A DNA stretch of 64,000 nucleotides from Dichotomopilus funicola (GCF_033296635.1 NW_026944031.1:310001-374000), one strand, 5' to 3'. Counted from the first letter of the stretch, positions 31,598-43,010 are shown. Notes: generated from the letters alone by a model not told the origin. Program-made: numbers and translations.

Positions 31598-34500
31598 CTG
31601 GTTGGGGGCTTGCTCTGAAGCATGACTGGTTGTTTCTCTCCGTTTTATTGCCTCTGTGCCTGAAAGATATGTATGGCTAGGTACGTTGGTTGCATGCATG
31701 CATACATGAAAGGCAGGTTGCTATCCGTGAGGTATTCCGGGTCGGTTAGGCACAGAGGATGGGCGGGTTGGGCAGGGCAGGGAGAGAAGATACCACAACA
31801 GAGCAAGTGCGAGAAGACGCGTAAGAGTTGACTCAACTCTGCCCGGTGATTGCGAGACCTGTTTCTTCCCTTTCCCAACGGAAGGATCAGGAAACTGCTG
31901 TTCTTCCTTGTTGAACGACGGGTTAAGACATGACATGACGCATGAGACCATTTGCTTTCCTTCGAGATGTCTTGCAGGCCAATCCCAATCATTGACATAT
32001 TGACAATCGCTGCACCACCCAGGAGTGCTCACCTACCTTGACTAACAGTAACTAGATGTTGGCACATTACACTACGCATTTACATCTCACTTCGGAGCAA
32101 GACATAAGATGATGGAAAGCCCTTTGTCGTCTGGTCTGTGCCGCGTGAAAGAGGAAGAGGAAAAAAGAAAGAAAGAATAAATAAATAAAGAACACTTGCT
32201 TAGCCGTGGTTGGGTCGGTTTGGAATCATCATCAAGAGAACACCACACCACACCACTTGCTTCGCCGGGTTCCGGCTTGCAGGTTGCGGGGTGGGTTAGC
32301 TTAGCTTGACGGACGGCGGTCCCATGAGCCAAGGCCACGTCACATTTATCACATTATCATGCATTGTGTACATACATAGTATGTGATAATTTCTCCTGTT
32401 GGTTGGGATCACGGCATTGGGGGAGGGGGCACAGCAGGGGGGATTTAGGTGGTGAAGGTGGAGGGGAAGAAAAGAAAGGGGAGAGACCTAACAAAAAGGG
32501 GGAGGACGAGGACATGAACCAGGGATGCTGGTGTTGTGTCTATCTAGTGTATGGCGCAGACCGCGGGCGCGGGCGTGGGCTGCGTGTTGTGTATCCATCC
32601 TCTGTGAGCGAACGGACAGACAGACGAGCAGGTTTGACGATTGGTCTTGGGGGACGGGGACACAGAAAGTGTGGGAGATCGAGTTGCACTACCCCAAGGG
32701 TCAGGAGACGGCTGGACGCATAGTCTGTTTTCATTCTTCTTTGTTTCTCGTCTTCTTCTTTTTCTCATGCGGATGGATAATTTTAGCTGCGAAATACACT
32801 AAGGCGTCATCCGTCGGTTCTTCGGAGCGGTCCAGCGGTGGTGGGAATTGTTGTCACACGAACTAAATCCCTTGGGGCCCGCGATGGCTGCTGCGTGGCC
32901 AGCTCGGTTGATGGACGATTGTGAAGAACTGAGGCGCTGTGGTGTCAGTGTGTCACTCAGCCCCCAAGGGAGGAGGAGCGCTGGCTGAATAACACGGGCC
33001 CCCCTCCGCCGTCACAATGTCACAAACTGAGCCCGTCCCCAACCTCTGCGGCGTTGTTCAGGTGGTGTTGTTCAAACTAGCTAGTAGAGGGCGGTGGCCC
33101 GAACAGCGGCCGTGTTCTCCTGAAGAGTGCCGCGCGGCTGCCGTTCTGCTTTTCTGTCTGCGCCCGATGTCCAGTTCCTACGCACTTGGTTGAGAGGGGG
33201 GAAAACAAAGGGGCCTCCATCGGTGTGCGGCTTGCAGCAGTGGGCGGTAAACGGTTGGCAGTGAGGAATTTTGTGAAGATGAAACAAAACGGGCACCCGC
33301 TCTTTGTTCAAAAAACTACTCTTTACATTCCGGGAGGTTGCGTTTGTTGCAGGTAAACCTCGCTTCGTGTTCCGTTTCTGGACATCTCCGAAAACTCTCT
33401 GAGTATTTTTGCCCTTTTTCCTTTGTTTCTAGCGTGTTCGTGGGAATTGGGAAAGGGGGGTTGCAGGTGAAGAGGGGTGGAAAGGCGGTTCCTGGAACTT
33501 TGTGGCTTGACCCTGGCGAACCTGGCTCGCCCGGGCCGCCGAGAATTCACCACAATAGTGCGTTTCAAGAAACTGTGGGCCGGGGTCGGCGCGGAACTGC
33601 CCCCACTTCAAGGCCTGGGCTTGGGGGGGTTCTGCAACCCGATTGGCTGGTGGCGATCGTTGTGCCTGGATTTTGGAACATTCCGGCCCGCTTTGACAGA
33701 TCCACGGATGGGACGATCAACCGCGCGGCATCGACGCACAAGGAAGGAAGGAGGTCGAGATCGGATGAACTGCGATTGAGAAAGTTCGGCCACACTGCCC
33801 CTTGCTCTCTCTCTCTCTCGGTGAGGGGAACTGCGAGATCCCGGGAAAGCAGAACTCAAAGAAATTAGACCGGCCGGATGATTTGCCGGCCTTGGAATCA
33901 ATAATAAAGCCGTTTGTTGGAAGTCTGCCCCTGAATCTTTAAAAATGGAACGGCCGTTGGGGGTTGGACAAGGCAGGGGGTGCAGGGGTGCCCCGTGGTT
34001 ATGACATCCAAATCCCCGATTTGGCAGACGATGCCCCCAAATCCTTTTTCCCCAAAACGGCGAATTTCTATGCCAAGTTGTTTCGTTTGGACTTTTGGGA
34101 TGGTTCCATCTGTGAGTGATCGGTAAACGGCGATCGTCGAGTTCTGTGTTTTTCGCTTGCAAGAGAAACAGTACACTACCGAGCAGCGGGATGCAAGAGA
34201 CAACACCATCCGGAACAAAATCTTGTTTCCCCCTCCTCAGTACCCTTTCTCATTGGACGCCACAGAAGTACGCACGGCAACGAGAAAGAGACGGGAAACA
34301 TGTGGCAACTTTTGCGTTTTTTTTTTTTGTCTAATTCTTCTTTTTTTTCTCCCGTCCAAGCCGTCCAGCCCATCAGAACAAGGCACGCTTGCCGATAACC
34401 TGCAGGCCGGGCCCCAGAAAACGCAGGTTGCCATCCAATGGCACGCTCCAGCATGTGCGATATGCAGGTACAGCGCAAGGACCACGACAACCTCCCCCCA

Positions 34501-35107
34501 CCCCCCACTTCACTTCCCCTTGAGCCCTTGGCGGAAGTTTCTCCTCTTCCCCTCGGCACTCCGTCCTACGCACCCACGGACCAACACACTCAAGGCTGGC
34601 TGGCTGGCGTTCCCGCCCTCTTTTCCCCGTCTCCCCGTCTCCCGGCGGTTATTTTGCTTGACTATTGTTGAGGAGGGTTCCCTATCTATGAAGAGCGAAT
34701 TAGCATCGTAGGCCTCCTGGACAGCTGACCGCGGATTATTGAGATGGGAGATAGGGAAAACGATATGTGCGGTTTGTAAATGTCCCGACGTCACAATCAC
34801 TCTGTCGACGCCTCAAGGCCAAGAGGTTTATAGTAAGCCTCTCGACGTCGACGTAGGAGACTCGGCGGGACCGTCGGATGGGGGCGTTCGAGGTCCCAGG
34901 TCGTGGGTGAGTTGTAACTCAGGTTAGTCAATCCGCCGGTTTGGCCTCGGAGATTCCAACCCACAACCCACGCAGTCCTGGGCTGCTATTCCCTGATACG
35001 TCTCCTGTCATTTCTCGCATCTTTCAAGGGACGAACTGAATGAAGCGAGTTGCCCGGGGCGGACCCGCAAGTGCCTGCCAAGCCTGCCAGACAAAGAACG
35101 AGGGTTG

Positions 35108-35133
35108 TGGACAGTCAAGCTGGACAGTCAAGC
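35108..35133. repeat. Tandem 13-bp direct repeat
   Basis: TGGACAGTCAAGC occurs twice, head to tail, in the upstream region of the DUF1996 gene. Confidence 0.85.
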
Positions 35134-35716
35134 TGGGTCTCGTCGGGAGCTGTGGGCCAGCCATGCAAGCGAGCGGGGACAACGGGGGTGTTCCGACGAC
35201 GACCCAGGCCTTGGGGCCGGCCCACGGAGGGAGAGAGGGGAAGAGGAGGGCTATAAACCCGGCCGTCCCGTTCTAAACACCCTCCTACTTCTGGGCTCTC
35301 CTCTCTTTTCAACCCTTCACCTCACCGGGCTACCTTTTTGTCATTCTTTTTTTCTTCGGCATTTTGCCAGTCCTTCCTTTTCTAGACTGCAGTGCCTTTG
35401 CACTTTGAACACTCCCTTTCCACTGCCGCGAGCTTGCTCTGCGCGTCCTGCTCTTTTTTGCTCACTTGACGTGGGTTTTCCGAGATTCAAGATTCAAGAT
35501 TCGAAACCTCGACTTCGACCGATCTATCGCTTGAATCATAGCAGCAGCAAGCCTGTTATCCAACCTCCATTCTTTCGGTGACAACTGGTGTTGGAACCCT
35601 AGCTACCACTTTGCACGGTCCTAGCGACTTGCTCAACTTCGATCCGAGACAGATACACACATACACACCAATATCATCAACCACGCCACAGCAAATTCGT
35701 TTATAAATCTAACAAC

Positions 35717-37342
35717 ATGCGTTTCACCACCGTCCTGGCCACCCTTGTGGCTGCCGTTGCGGCGGCCAAAGACAAACGCACTTTTGCGGTCCTGCATCAT
35801 TATGGACAGGGTCCTCTGACTACCTGCCGAGCCGATCCCATCATCAGCCCCGGCGGCCCATCGAGCCACGTCCACACCGTCATGGGTGCCAGCAACTTTG
35901 GCTTCAACGCGACCGGGGAGACGCTTCGCCAGTCCAAATGCACCACGGCGATGGCCAAGGCCGACCTCAGCGCCTACTGGTTCCCAACGCTCTACTTCCA
36001 GGATCCGGCCACGAAGCTGCTGGAGCCGGTCAAGATGTTCTACATGAACGTCTACTACTTCTTCGAGCCCACCCACGACGACATCAAGGCCTTCCCCGTG
36101 GGCCTCAAGATGGTCAGCGGCAATGCCATGCTGAGGACGCCCCCCGCCACGACGGGCGACAACCAGCTCGACCCGTCCAAGGGGCCCATCCAGCCCGTGC
36201 AGATGACCTGCCCCCGTAGCAGCTACGACCCCCCCAGCTGGCCGGCCGACTCCAAGGGTCTCCTGGCGGGCATTGCTTCGCAGCACGACAAGGGAGCCGG
36301 CATCGGCTTCCCATTTGAAGACTGCGACGGATACGCCTCGCCCTTGCGTGTCGACATCCACTTCCCCTCGTGCTACAACCCCAAGGCCGGCCTCGAGAAC
36401 TACCAGAACAACATGCAGTTCCCCACCGACGCCGGCGACGGCAAGTCCGACTGCCCCGAAGGCTGGATCCACACCCCGCACATCTTCTTCGAGACCTACT
36501 GGAACACCCACGAGCTGCTTCCGCGCTTCCAGAGCACCCTGGGCAAGAGCAGCCCCTTTGTCTTCTCCAACGGCGACGTCACGGGCTTCTCGGCACACGG
36601 CGACTTCATCGCGGGATGGGACGAGGAGGAACTCCAGCACATCATCGATACGTGCAACGCGGGCCACGCCGGCATCGACACCTGCCCGGGCCTCAAGTAC
36701 GGCGCCAACGACCCGAGCGATTCCTGCACCATCGAGTGCCCTGTTGACGAAAAGGTCGACGGCAAGCTGGAGAAGCTTCCCGGTAACAACCCCCTCGCCG
36801 GCTGGGCCTTTGGCGGTGGAGACATTCTTGCCCCTTCGCCTTCTCCTTCGCCTTCGCCGTCCCCATCTCCCTCGTCGAAGCCCCAGCCTGGAAACGGAGA
36901 CGACAACACCCCGCCCAAGTCCTCGTCCACCAAGCCCTCGTCTACCAAACCTCCCGTCGAAAAACCTACCTCTTCCGCCGCCGCTCCTCCTCCTCCTCCT
37001 CCTCCCCCTCCTCCCCCGCCGCCGCCGCCGCCGAGCACAACCCTCATCGCCATCCCCTCCCCCTCCAAGCGTCCATCTCACCACGGGCACCCGCACCCTA
37101 ACCCAAAGCCCTCATCGTCGGCGTCCTCCTTCTCCGCCGCCGCAGTCCCCGCGCCCTCGCCCAAACCGTCCCCGAAGCCGGTTGAGCCGATCGTGCATGT
37201 GGCTACGGTTGTGGACACGGTGACGGTGTGGGAGACGACGACGGTGTATGAGGATGATTTACCGGCGCCGACGGGGGCTGCTGAGAAGCATGCGGCTAGG
37301 CATTATGCGAAGCATGCTGCGAGGAGGTATCACCGGCGTTAA
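35717..37342 (+). CDS. Secreted DUF1996 protein with Pro/Ser-rich C-terminal tail
   Basis: Function unknown; DUF1996 proteins are fungal secreted proteins, often linked to WSC domains. Single exon, 541 residues. A signal peptide covers about residues 1-17 (MRFTTVLATLVAAVAAA). The DUF1996 domain (about 20-350) shows PGGPSSHVHTVMGASNFG, SAYWFPTLYFQDP and PEGWIHTPHIFFETYWNTHEL, with many Cys, His and Asp residues. After residue 370 the protein turns low-complexity: a PSPSPSP stretch encoded by CCTTCG/TCTCCT repeats, Ser/Lys/Pro-rich spacers, a run of 16 prolines, then a tail of His, Ala and Arg. The tail suggests an extended cell-wall or surface spacer. No GPI signal is evident at the C-terminus. 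Confidence 0.9.
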   Translation: MRFTTVLATLVAAVAAAKDKRTFAVLHHYGQGPLTTCRADPIISPGGPSSHVHTVMGASNFGFNATGETLRQSKCTTAMAKADLSAYWFPTLYFQDPATKLLEPVKMFYMNVYYFFEPTHDDIKAFPVGLKMVSGNAMLRTPPATTGDNQLDPSKGPIQPVQMTCPRSSYDPPSWPADSKGLLAGIASQHDKGAGIGFPFEDCDGYASPLRVDIHFPSCYNPKAGLENYQNNMQFPTDAGDGKSDCPEGWIHTPHIFFETYWNTHELLPRFQSTLGKSSPFVFSNGDVTGFSAHGDFIAGWDEEELQHIIDTCNAGHAGIDTCPGLKYGANDPSDSCTIECPVDEKVDGKLEKLPGNNPLAGWAFGGGDILAPSPSPSPSPSPSPSSKPQPGNGDDNTPPKSSSTKPSSTKPPVEKPTSSAAAPPPPPPPPPPPPPPPPSTTLIAIPSPSKRPSHHGHPHPNPKPSSSASSFSAAAVPAPSPKPSPKPVEPIVHVATVVDTVTVWETTTVYEDDLPAPTGAAEKHAARHYAKHAARRYHRR

Positions 37343-38290
37343 GCGGTCGTCTCTTCTATACGATCGATGGTTTTTAGAACTATGTTCTGCTTTTCTTTTC
37401 TTGTTGACTATTCTTTTGATGGATTTCTTCCCAACGGATTGGCGCCTTGTGAAGCGGGGCAAGATAGGCATAGACGGGATTCCTTGTAGGAGGTGGACAG
37501 GGCGGGATACCATTTGGTTTTTTGTGCGGTGGGAAAGGTTCGCTAGGCGGCTTCTTTTCTTTCTCTTCTTCTGTTGCGGTTAACGATGAGACGACTTCAC
37601 ATTCCTACACTCGTTGGCTCAGAACTATCTGTTGGTGGTGATGTTGGTTTTTGATGCTGGTTGCTAGGAACGGCAATTACAGCTCTTTCGCTTCTACCTG
37701 TGTATTTAACCATTTTACTTTACTTCGATTCGTTTTGGGGAGATAGCGAGGCGGTTGTTTCGCTTCTTGCCCTTTTTGGCACTTTGTTGGCTGATTCGTG
37801 TTGGTTGAGGAGTGGTTTGAGAGAGGACTTTGGGGGGGATGGATTTCGGGAGGTGGATTTCTAAAATATAGGCTTGACCACTGGAAATGTGGGAATATAA
37901 GTGGAATGGATTCCAATAGAGTGAATACTATGTGCACAAGTTGAGGTGACTTTGGTGTGATGGTGTTAGTGAAGGTTAGGGTAACGTCTAACCCTAACCC
38001 TGCATCTTGAAAGTAAAATAATAAATAAATTTTGGCAGAATCTTGGAACTGGAACCTTCCGAGTTCATCTCAGGTCGATATTTCCTTTTCATCGACGACA
38101 ACCCCGTTTCAAACTCGGCGAACTAATTTCATCAAGATATACATATCTACTACCTAAATTTCATGATGGATTATTGAACCGGCAAATCCCCTCGAAGGAC
38201 CATATCTAATCGATCCACCTTCTCTCACAAATTTCCCAAGCACCTCAAACTCACCCATCTCACAAGAAACACCCACGGTCCCCCATCACC
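37343..38290. other. Intergenic DUF1996 gene to RCM1
   Basis: 3' UTR of the DUF1996 gene, then the RCM1 promoter, with a telomere-box inverted repeat at 37974-38001. The stretch from 37600 to 38200 is AT-rich compared with its surroundings. No gene. Confidence 0.55.
37974..38001. promoter_or_regulatory. Telomere-box inverted repeat (TTAGGG / CCCTAACCCT)
   Basis: GGTTAGGG (37974-37981) faces TAACCCTAACCCT (37989-38001), giving three telomere-type hexamers within 28 bp in inverted orientation. It lies 290 bp upstream of RCM1, an rRNA methyltransferase gene. Telo-boxes are known binding sites for Myb-type telobox factors at ribosome-biogenesis promoters in fungi and plants, so a promoter element is plausible. 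A remnant interstitial telomere is the alternative. Confidence 0.45.
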
Positions 38291-40443
38291 ATGTCCCTCT
38301 ACCACGAAACCGCCTCCCTCCTCACCACCCCCTCCCCCACCGGCAGCCTCAAATCCCGCATCTACAACCCCAACCCCCCCACCAAACCCCTCAAATCCCC
38401 TCCCGCCCAAATCTACGCCCTAGCCTTCGAATCCAGCAAATGGAGCCCCATCCTCAAAGAAGTCGTCGAGCACTCCCAACTCCTCCATCTCGAGCGCAAA
38501 CTCACCCCGCCCCTCGCCATCCTCCTCACGCATGACCTGCTGCTGGCGAAAAAGGGGATTGCTCTCCCTGCGTCGCATGGGTTGAGGGTTGCGGTGGAGA
38601 GGCATAGGGCTAGGTTGCAGGCGGAGTTGAGTAGGGCGAGGGTGAGGAGGGGGTGTGCTTCTTTGGAGGAGTTGAGGGGGGTGGTTGATGGTGGTGTTGA
38701 CGGAGGGGAGGTGCATCCGAGGTGGATTAGGGTGAATGGGTTGAAGAGCTCGGTGAATGAGCAGTTGGATACGACGTTTAGGGGGTTTGAGGTGGTGAAG
38801 GATGTGGGGGAGGTTATGAAAGCTGTTTCTCCTTTTACAGGGAAAGGGAAAGGACAGGGGCCGCGCAGGGTGATCTGTCTCGATCCGCACATCCCCAACC
38901 TGATTGCTGCGTCTCCGGGGTCGATGGATTTCACTAAGACGGCGGCGTACCAGACGGGGGCTATCATCCTGCAAGATAAAGCGTCTTGTTTTCCGGCGTA
39001 TTTGCTGGATCCGCGGCCGGGGGACGGGGATGTGGTGGATGCGTGTAGCGCGCCGGGGAATAAGACGACGCATCTGGCGGCGATTTTGCATGAGCGGCGT
39101 GAGGGCGGGCCGGTGGTGTTTGTTCCGGGGCAGACATCATCATCATCATCACCGGGACAACAAGGACGAGACCAACAAAAGATCCTGGCGTTTGAAAAAG
39201 ACAAACGCCGCGCGCAGACGCTGGTCAAGATGGTGCGGACGGCTGGGTCAGACGGAATCACGGTGGTGCATCCGGGGGCGGATTTCCTCAAGACGGATCC
39301 GTTTTCGGCCGAGATGAGTCGGGTTGGGGCGTTGTTGTTGGATCCGTCGTGTTCGGGGAGCGGGATTGTCGGACGGGATGATACGCCTGAGTTTCATCTG
39401 CCTGAGATGGCTACGTCTACAGGTGGGGGGAAGAATGGGTCAGAGAGGAACAGTGGGAAGAAGAACCTAAAGAGGAAACGAGCTCCCTCTCCTCCTCCAC
39501 CACCGACAGCGGCGACGGTATTGGTGGATGATGATGGGACTGAGACGGTGGTTGCGTCTGAGAAGGCGTTGGAGGCGCGGTTGGAGGCGCTGGCTTCATT
39601 TCGTACGTTACGTTTCGTTCCTCACCCACTGTCTAATTCATGGCCCAAAGATAACAGCTTTGCTAACTCTTCTCACCAGAACTCGCCCTCCTCCAACACG
39701 CCCTCACCTTCCCCCACGCCACCCGCGTCACCTACTCAACCTGCTCCATCCACGCGCGCGAAAACGAACACGTCGTGCTAGCCGCCCTGCGCTGGGCCAA
39801 AACCCAGACACCCAGCCTCAATTACTCCCCCTGGCGCCTCCTCCCCCGCTCAGCCCAAATCCGCGGCATGCGCGACTGGCCCGTCCGCGGCGACATCGAC
39901 GCGTGTGAGGGGGACGAGGAGGCTGCGCAGGCGTGTATTAGGGCGCAGCGGGGGGATGGGAGGGGCACGATGGGTTTTTTTGTTGCTTGTTTTGTGAGGG
40001 ATTTGGTGCCTGGTCATACTAATACCAGTGGGAGTAGTGGTGATGCTGCTGCGATCCAGGGGGGTGATGACGACGGGCCGTATGTACGGGACGCCGAAGG
40101 GCGGATTGTAAGGGATGAGCAGGGGATTCCGATGTTAAAGGGGAGTGGGAGGAAGGCGGTGGATTTGGGAGCTGTGGAGGGGGATGTGGAGGTGCGGTTT
40201 GGTGGTGATGAAGAGGATGAGGAGGATGGGCCGTTTGAGAGAGATTCAGAGGGGAGGATTGTGAGGGGGGAGGATGGGATGCCGGTGTTAAAGGGGGGAA
40301 GGAGTGTGAGGGATGTTATGGGGGGGTGGAGCGGGAGTGAAGAGAGTGAAGATAGTGAGGAAAGTGAGGAGACGGGGAGTGATGAAGAAGATGATGAAGA
40401 GGATGAAGAAGCAGGGGGTGAATGGGGTGGTTTTGAGGATTAA
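38291..40443 (+). CDS. RCM1: 25S rRNA (cytosine-C5)-methyltransferase Rcm1/NSUN5
   Basis: SAM-dependent m5C methylation of large-subunit rRNA in the nucleolus. Exons 38291-39602 and 39680-40443 give 691 residues. An N-terminal RNA-binding region is followed by the Rossmann methyltransferase core: the SAM-binding motif DACSAPGNKTTHLA near residue 250, motif IV DPSCSGSG near 350, and motif VI YSTCSIHA near 457. The two cysteines are the expected catalytic pair. Spacers include a Lys/Arg/Pro-rich insert before the intron. The C-terminus carries an acidic extension (from about 570) with two copies of a 27-residue module (40072-40155 and 40225-40310). At 691 residues it is longer than yeast Rcm1 (490). 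The intron boundary (CGTACG donor, CACCAG acceptor) restores QLALLQHAL. Confidence 0.93.
40072..40310 (+). repeat. Two-copy 27-residue module in Rcm1 tail
   Basis: The copies at 40072-40155 and 40225-40310 encode matching patterns: GPYVRDAEGRIVRDEQGIPM and GPFERDSEGRIVRGEDGMPV, each followed by LKG. They are separated by an acidic linker. About two thirds of the positions are identical by eye. Confidence 0.85.
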
Positions 40444-40864
40444 CTGTTCCGGGGATATCCTGAATGTTTACAGTATGAAGGTCTCGGATCATATGGATCC
40501 CAATTCGAAATAATGGAAAATATCTACATCGTACCTCATGGACATAAGAATAAGAATCCCACGATGTCGTCAAAATAACCCTCGCTACACTGCGGCTCAG
40601 CACGCCCGTCGTCGATCTTCATTTAGGGGTCAGAATTTAGCACCAAGCCCCGGAAAACGTACCCGGACAGGGGTTCGGGTTCGCGTTGGCAGACGCGATC
40701 CACTAACGTCAACTTTATTTTCAACTTTACACGGTCAGGTACACGCCATCGTGAAATACAATACATCCCAAGTATTCAAACCCGACCACATTCTCAAAGC
40801 CATCAACCTCCCATCCAATCTCAACCCAATCCCAATCCCACACAGCACAGCGAGCGTCAAAATC
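40444..40864. other. Intergenic RCM1 to EBP
   Basis: 420 bp with no gene; the last 120 bp before EBP are A/C-rich, typical of a leader. Confidence 0.55.
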
Positions 40865-41880
40865 ATGCCCGACCAGCCACACCCCTACTTCCCCCCCGAC
40901 GCTGTCGTGCGGGGGTACACGCCTAATGAGACACCCCTGGTTCTCATTCTAGCCTCCTTTGGCGGGCTCATAGGCGCTTTTGTTTTTGGATCTGTGATGC
41001 TGGCGAAATGGTACAGTCCGACACTTAAGCAGGGGGACCAGCTGGTTGTTGCTTGGTTTGCGTTGTGTACGTCTTTGCCTGCCTATCAAGATCAAGATTA
41101 TGAGGCCATTTTCCCCGTTCACTTGTCGAATAAGCGGTTTATATTTCGTGCTTATATACTCATAACTGACTGATTTACCCCGGGCCAGGCGGCTTCCTCC
41201 ACCTCTTCTTCGAGGGCTACTACGTCCTGAACCACACCACTCTGTCCGCGTCCCAATCTCTCTTTGCCCAGCTATGGAAGGAATACGCCCTCTCCGACTC
41301 GCGCTACATGTCCTCCGACCCGTTCATGCTCTGCATCGAGGGTCTTACCGTCGTGCGTACCTTTCCCCTCTTTTTCCCCTTCCATTTCCTCCTTTCCATT
41401 TCCTGTTCCCTACATACGGAGATAAACTAACCCCTAAAAAGCTGATATGGGCCCCCCTCTCCTTCACCACCGCCCTCCTAACCGCCCGCAACCGTGCCTC
41501 CGAGCAAGGCTGGCGGCATCTCGCGCAGGCGACAGTGTGTGTCGGACATCTGTACGGCGTGGCGCTGTACTATGGGACGTGTGGACTGGCTGAGCGGTTG
41601 CGGGGCACGGTGTTTTCGCGCCCGGAGACGCTGTATTATTGGGGGTATTACGCGGGTATGAATGCGCCGTGGGCTGTTGTTCCTTGGTGTAAGTTTTCTT
41701 TTCTCTTTGCTTCTTTTTTTTTTGTGTGTGTGTGTGTGTGTGTGTGGGTGTGTGTGTGTGTGTGTGTGCTGGTGATGGCTGGCTAACGTGATTCTAGTGC
41801 TGCTGTGGCAGAGTGGAAAGGCGATTCAGACAGCGTTTAGACAGGCTGCAGAGGCGGAAAAGGGGAAGAAGGGGAGGTAG
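40865..41880 (+). CDS. EBP: Emopamil-binding-protein-type sterol delta8-delta7 isomerase (EXPERA domain)
   Basis: ER membrane enzyme that moves the sterol C8 double bond to C7; in fungi this step is often done by the unrelated ERG2, so both or either may act here. Exons 40865-41066, 41189-41352, 41442-41688 and 41798-41880 give 231 residues, the usual EBP length. About five membrane helices are expected. Conserved EBP residues are seen in GGFLHLFFEGYYVLN (His72, Glu76), KEYALSDSRY, ARNRASEQGWRH and ETLYYWGYYAGMNAPWAVVP. Intron 3 (41689-41797) contains a long (TG)n run. The start ATG lies in AATCATGCCC. It converges on CWC15, with 141 bp between stops. Some EXPERA proteins have lost activity; nothing here argues for that. 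Confidence 0.88.
41723..41769. repeat. (TG)n microsatellite in EBP intron 3
   Basis: Interrupted TG dinucleotide run inside the intron, just after a T-rich stretch. Confidence 0.85.
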
Positions 41881-42021
41881 GAAACTGAAATTCAATTCTA
41901 GACGCCATGCTATCGCCTTGCTGGTATGGACCCTCCATAGGTACCCGATAATAAACCCGGGCCTCCGTAATACACCTTCTGACCCACCCACGGAACTGGT
42001 ATCCCACGGGACTGGTATCCC

Positions 42022-43010
42022 TCACCTCACATACTTGTTCATAAACCGCTTGTGGAAATCCGACCGCAACAGGTCCTATCACACTAGTCAGCATCCCACC
42101 CAAAGCCACAATCCCATCCCAACCAGAAAGAAGCAGAGTACTCACATTAATAAACTCCGTCCTCTTCCCCTTCTCCTCCGTGCCCCTCGCCTGATTCTTA
42201 AACACCACATCATCATCCCACCGTCTCTTCATCTGAAAATCCGCCGCCTTCCGGCCCTGGTCATTACTATTATTCAACAGCGGATTCCCCAGCGCAATAT
42301 CCCGCTCGCGCTCCTCCTGCTCCGCCGCTTGCCGCGCTCGTTCCTCCGCCTCGCGCTTCTCTTGTCGCTCGCGCCGGACTCGCTCTAACTCCCGCTGTAG
42401 CTCGGCGTCTTCGTCGTCCGAGCTGTCGTCGCTGTCGTCGGAATCGTCGTCGTCGTCGTCATCGTCTGCATTGTCGCCGGCGTTGGACCCGCCGTCGGAA
42501 TCACTGTCGTCGGCGTCGATGTCGCGCGTCTCGGCGAGGACGCGCCGGCGTTTGGCGTCGGGGTCTTCTTCTCCTTGTTCTGCTCCTTCTTCGGCGAGTG
42601 AGCCGTCGGCTGTTAATGCGAGGGGTCGCTTGTTGTTTGTGCTCTGCGGCTCATCCTCGCCGGGAATGGGAGCCCCCTTGAGCTTGGCGTAGTGCGAGGC
42701 TTCGGCGGCTTCGAGTTCGGCGCGCAGGTCGCGGGTGGTGCTGCCGGATTCGCCGCCTTGGCCGGGTTGGCTGGAGGGAGAGTTTAGTATAAGAGTTAAA
42801 AGGGGGAGAGTACAAGGCCCGGGAAGGGAACTAGGTAGCATACCGGAATTTGAGTTGTGTGTAGGCCGGGAGTAGACGTTGGTGGTATGCTGGTCCGCGG
42901 AGGGCTTCTTTGCCTCGGGCCTGGGATAGTTAGTCGGTTGCTCTATGAGGAAGCGAAGAGGAGACTGCACGGCGTACCGGATCGAATGTCGGCCTGTGAG
43001 CTGTCGTCAT
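42022..43010 (-). CDS. CWC15: Pre-mRNA-splicing factor Cwc15/Cwf15
   Basis: Component of the Prp19-associated (NTC-related) complex in activated spliceosomes. Exons 43010-42978, 42920-42844, 42770-42146 and 42075-42022 join in phase to 262 residues. The conserved N-terminus MTTAHRPTFDPARGKEALRG and the C-terminal FKNQARG and DLLRSDFHKRFMNKYVR blocks identify the family. The middle is strongly acidic, with long Asp/Ser runs, followed by a Glu/Arg-rich coiled coil. The last exon encodes only the 17 C-terminal residues. It is divergent from RRP45 across 353 bp. Confidence 0.95.

Larger units (their letters stand above)
30981..35716. other. 4.7-kb gene-free gap before the DUF1996 gene
   Basis: The longest gap in the window. 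Notable contents are (CAG)10 at 31564-31593, an alternating GCATGCATGC stretch near 31692, a tandem 13-bp repeat at 35108-35133, and long pyrimidine-rich tracts at 34200-34660 and 35270-35500. Open frames up to about 184 codons exist but show no motif or splice pattern. The last kilobase probably serves as a long promoter and leader. Confidence 0.45.

Noticed and set aside
35633..37096. 487-codon minus-strand frame opposite the DUF1996 gene
   Set aside because: It is a shadow of the GC-rich plus-strand gene, with Arg/Gly-rich runs mirroring the Pro/Ser codons.
37974..38001. True telomere or chromosome end
   Set aside because: Only three hexamers, inverted, between two intact housekeeping-type genes; not a terminal array.
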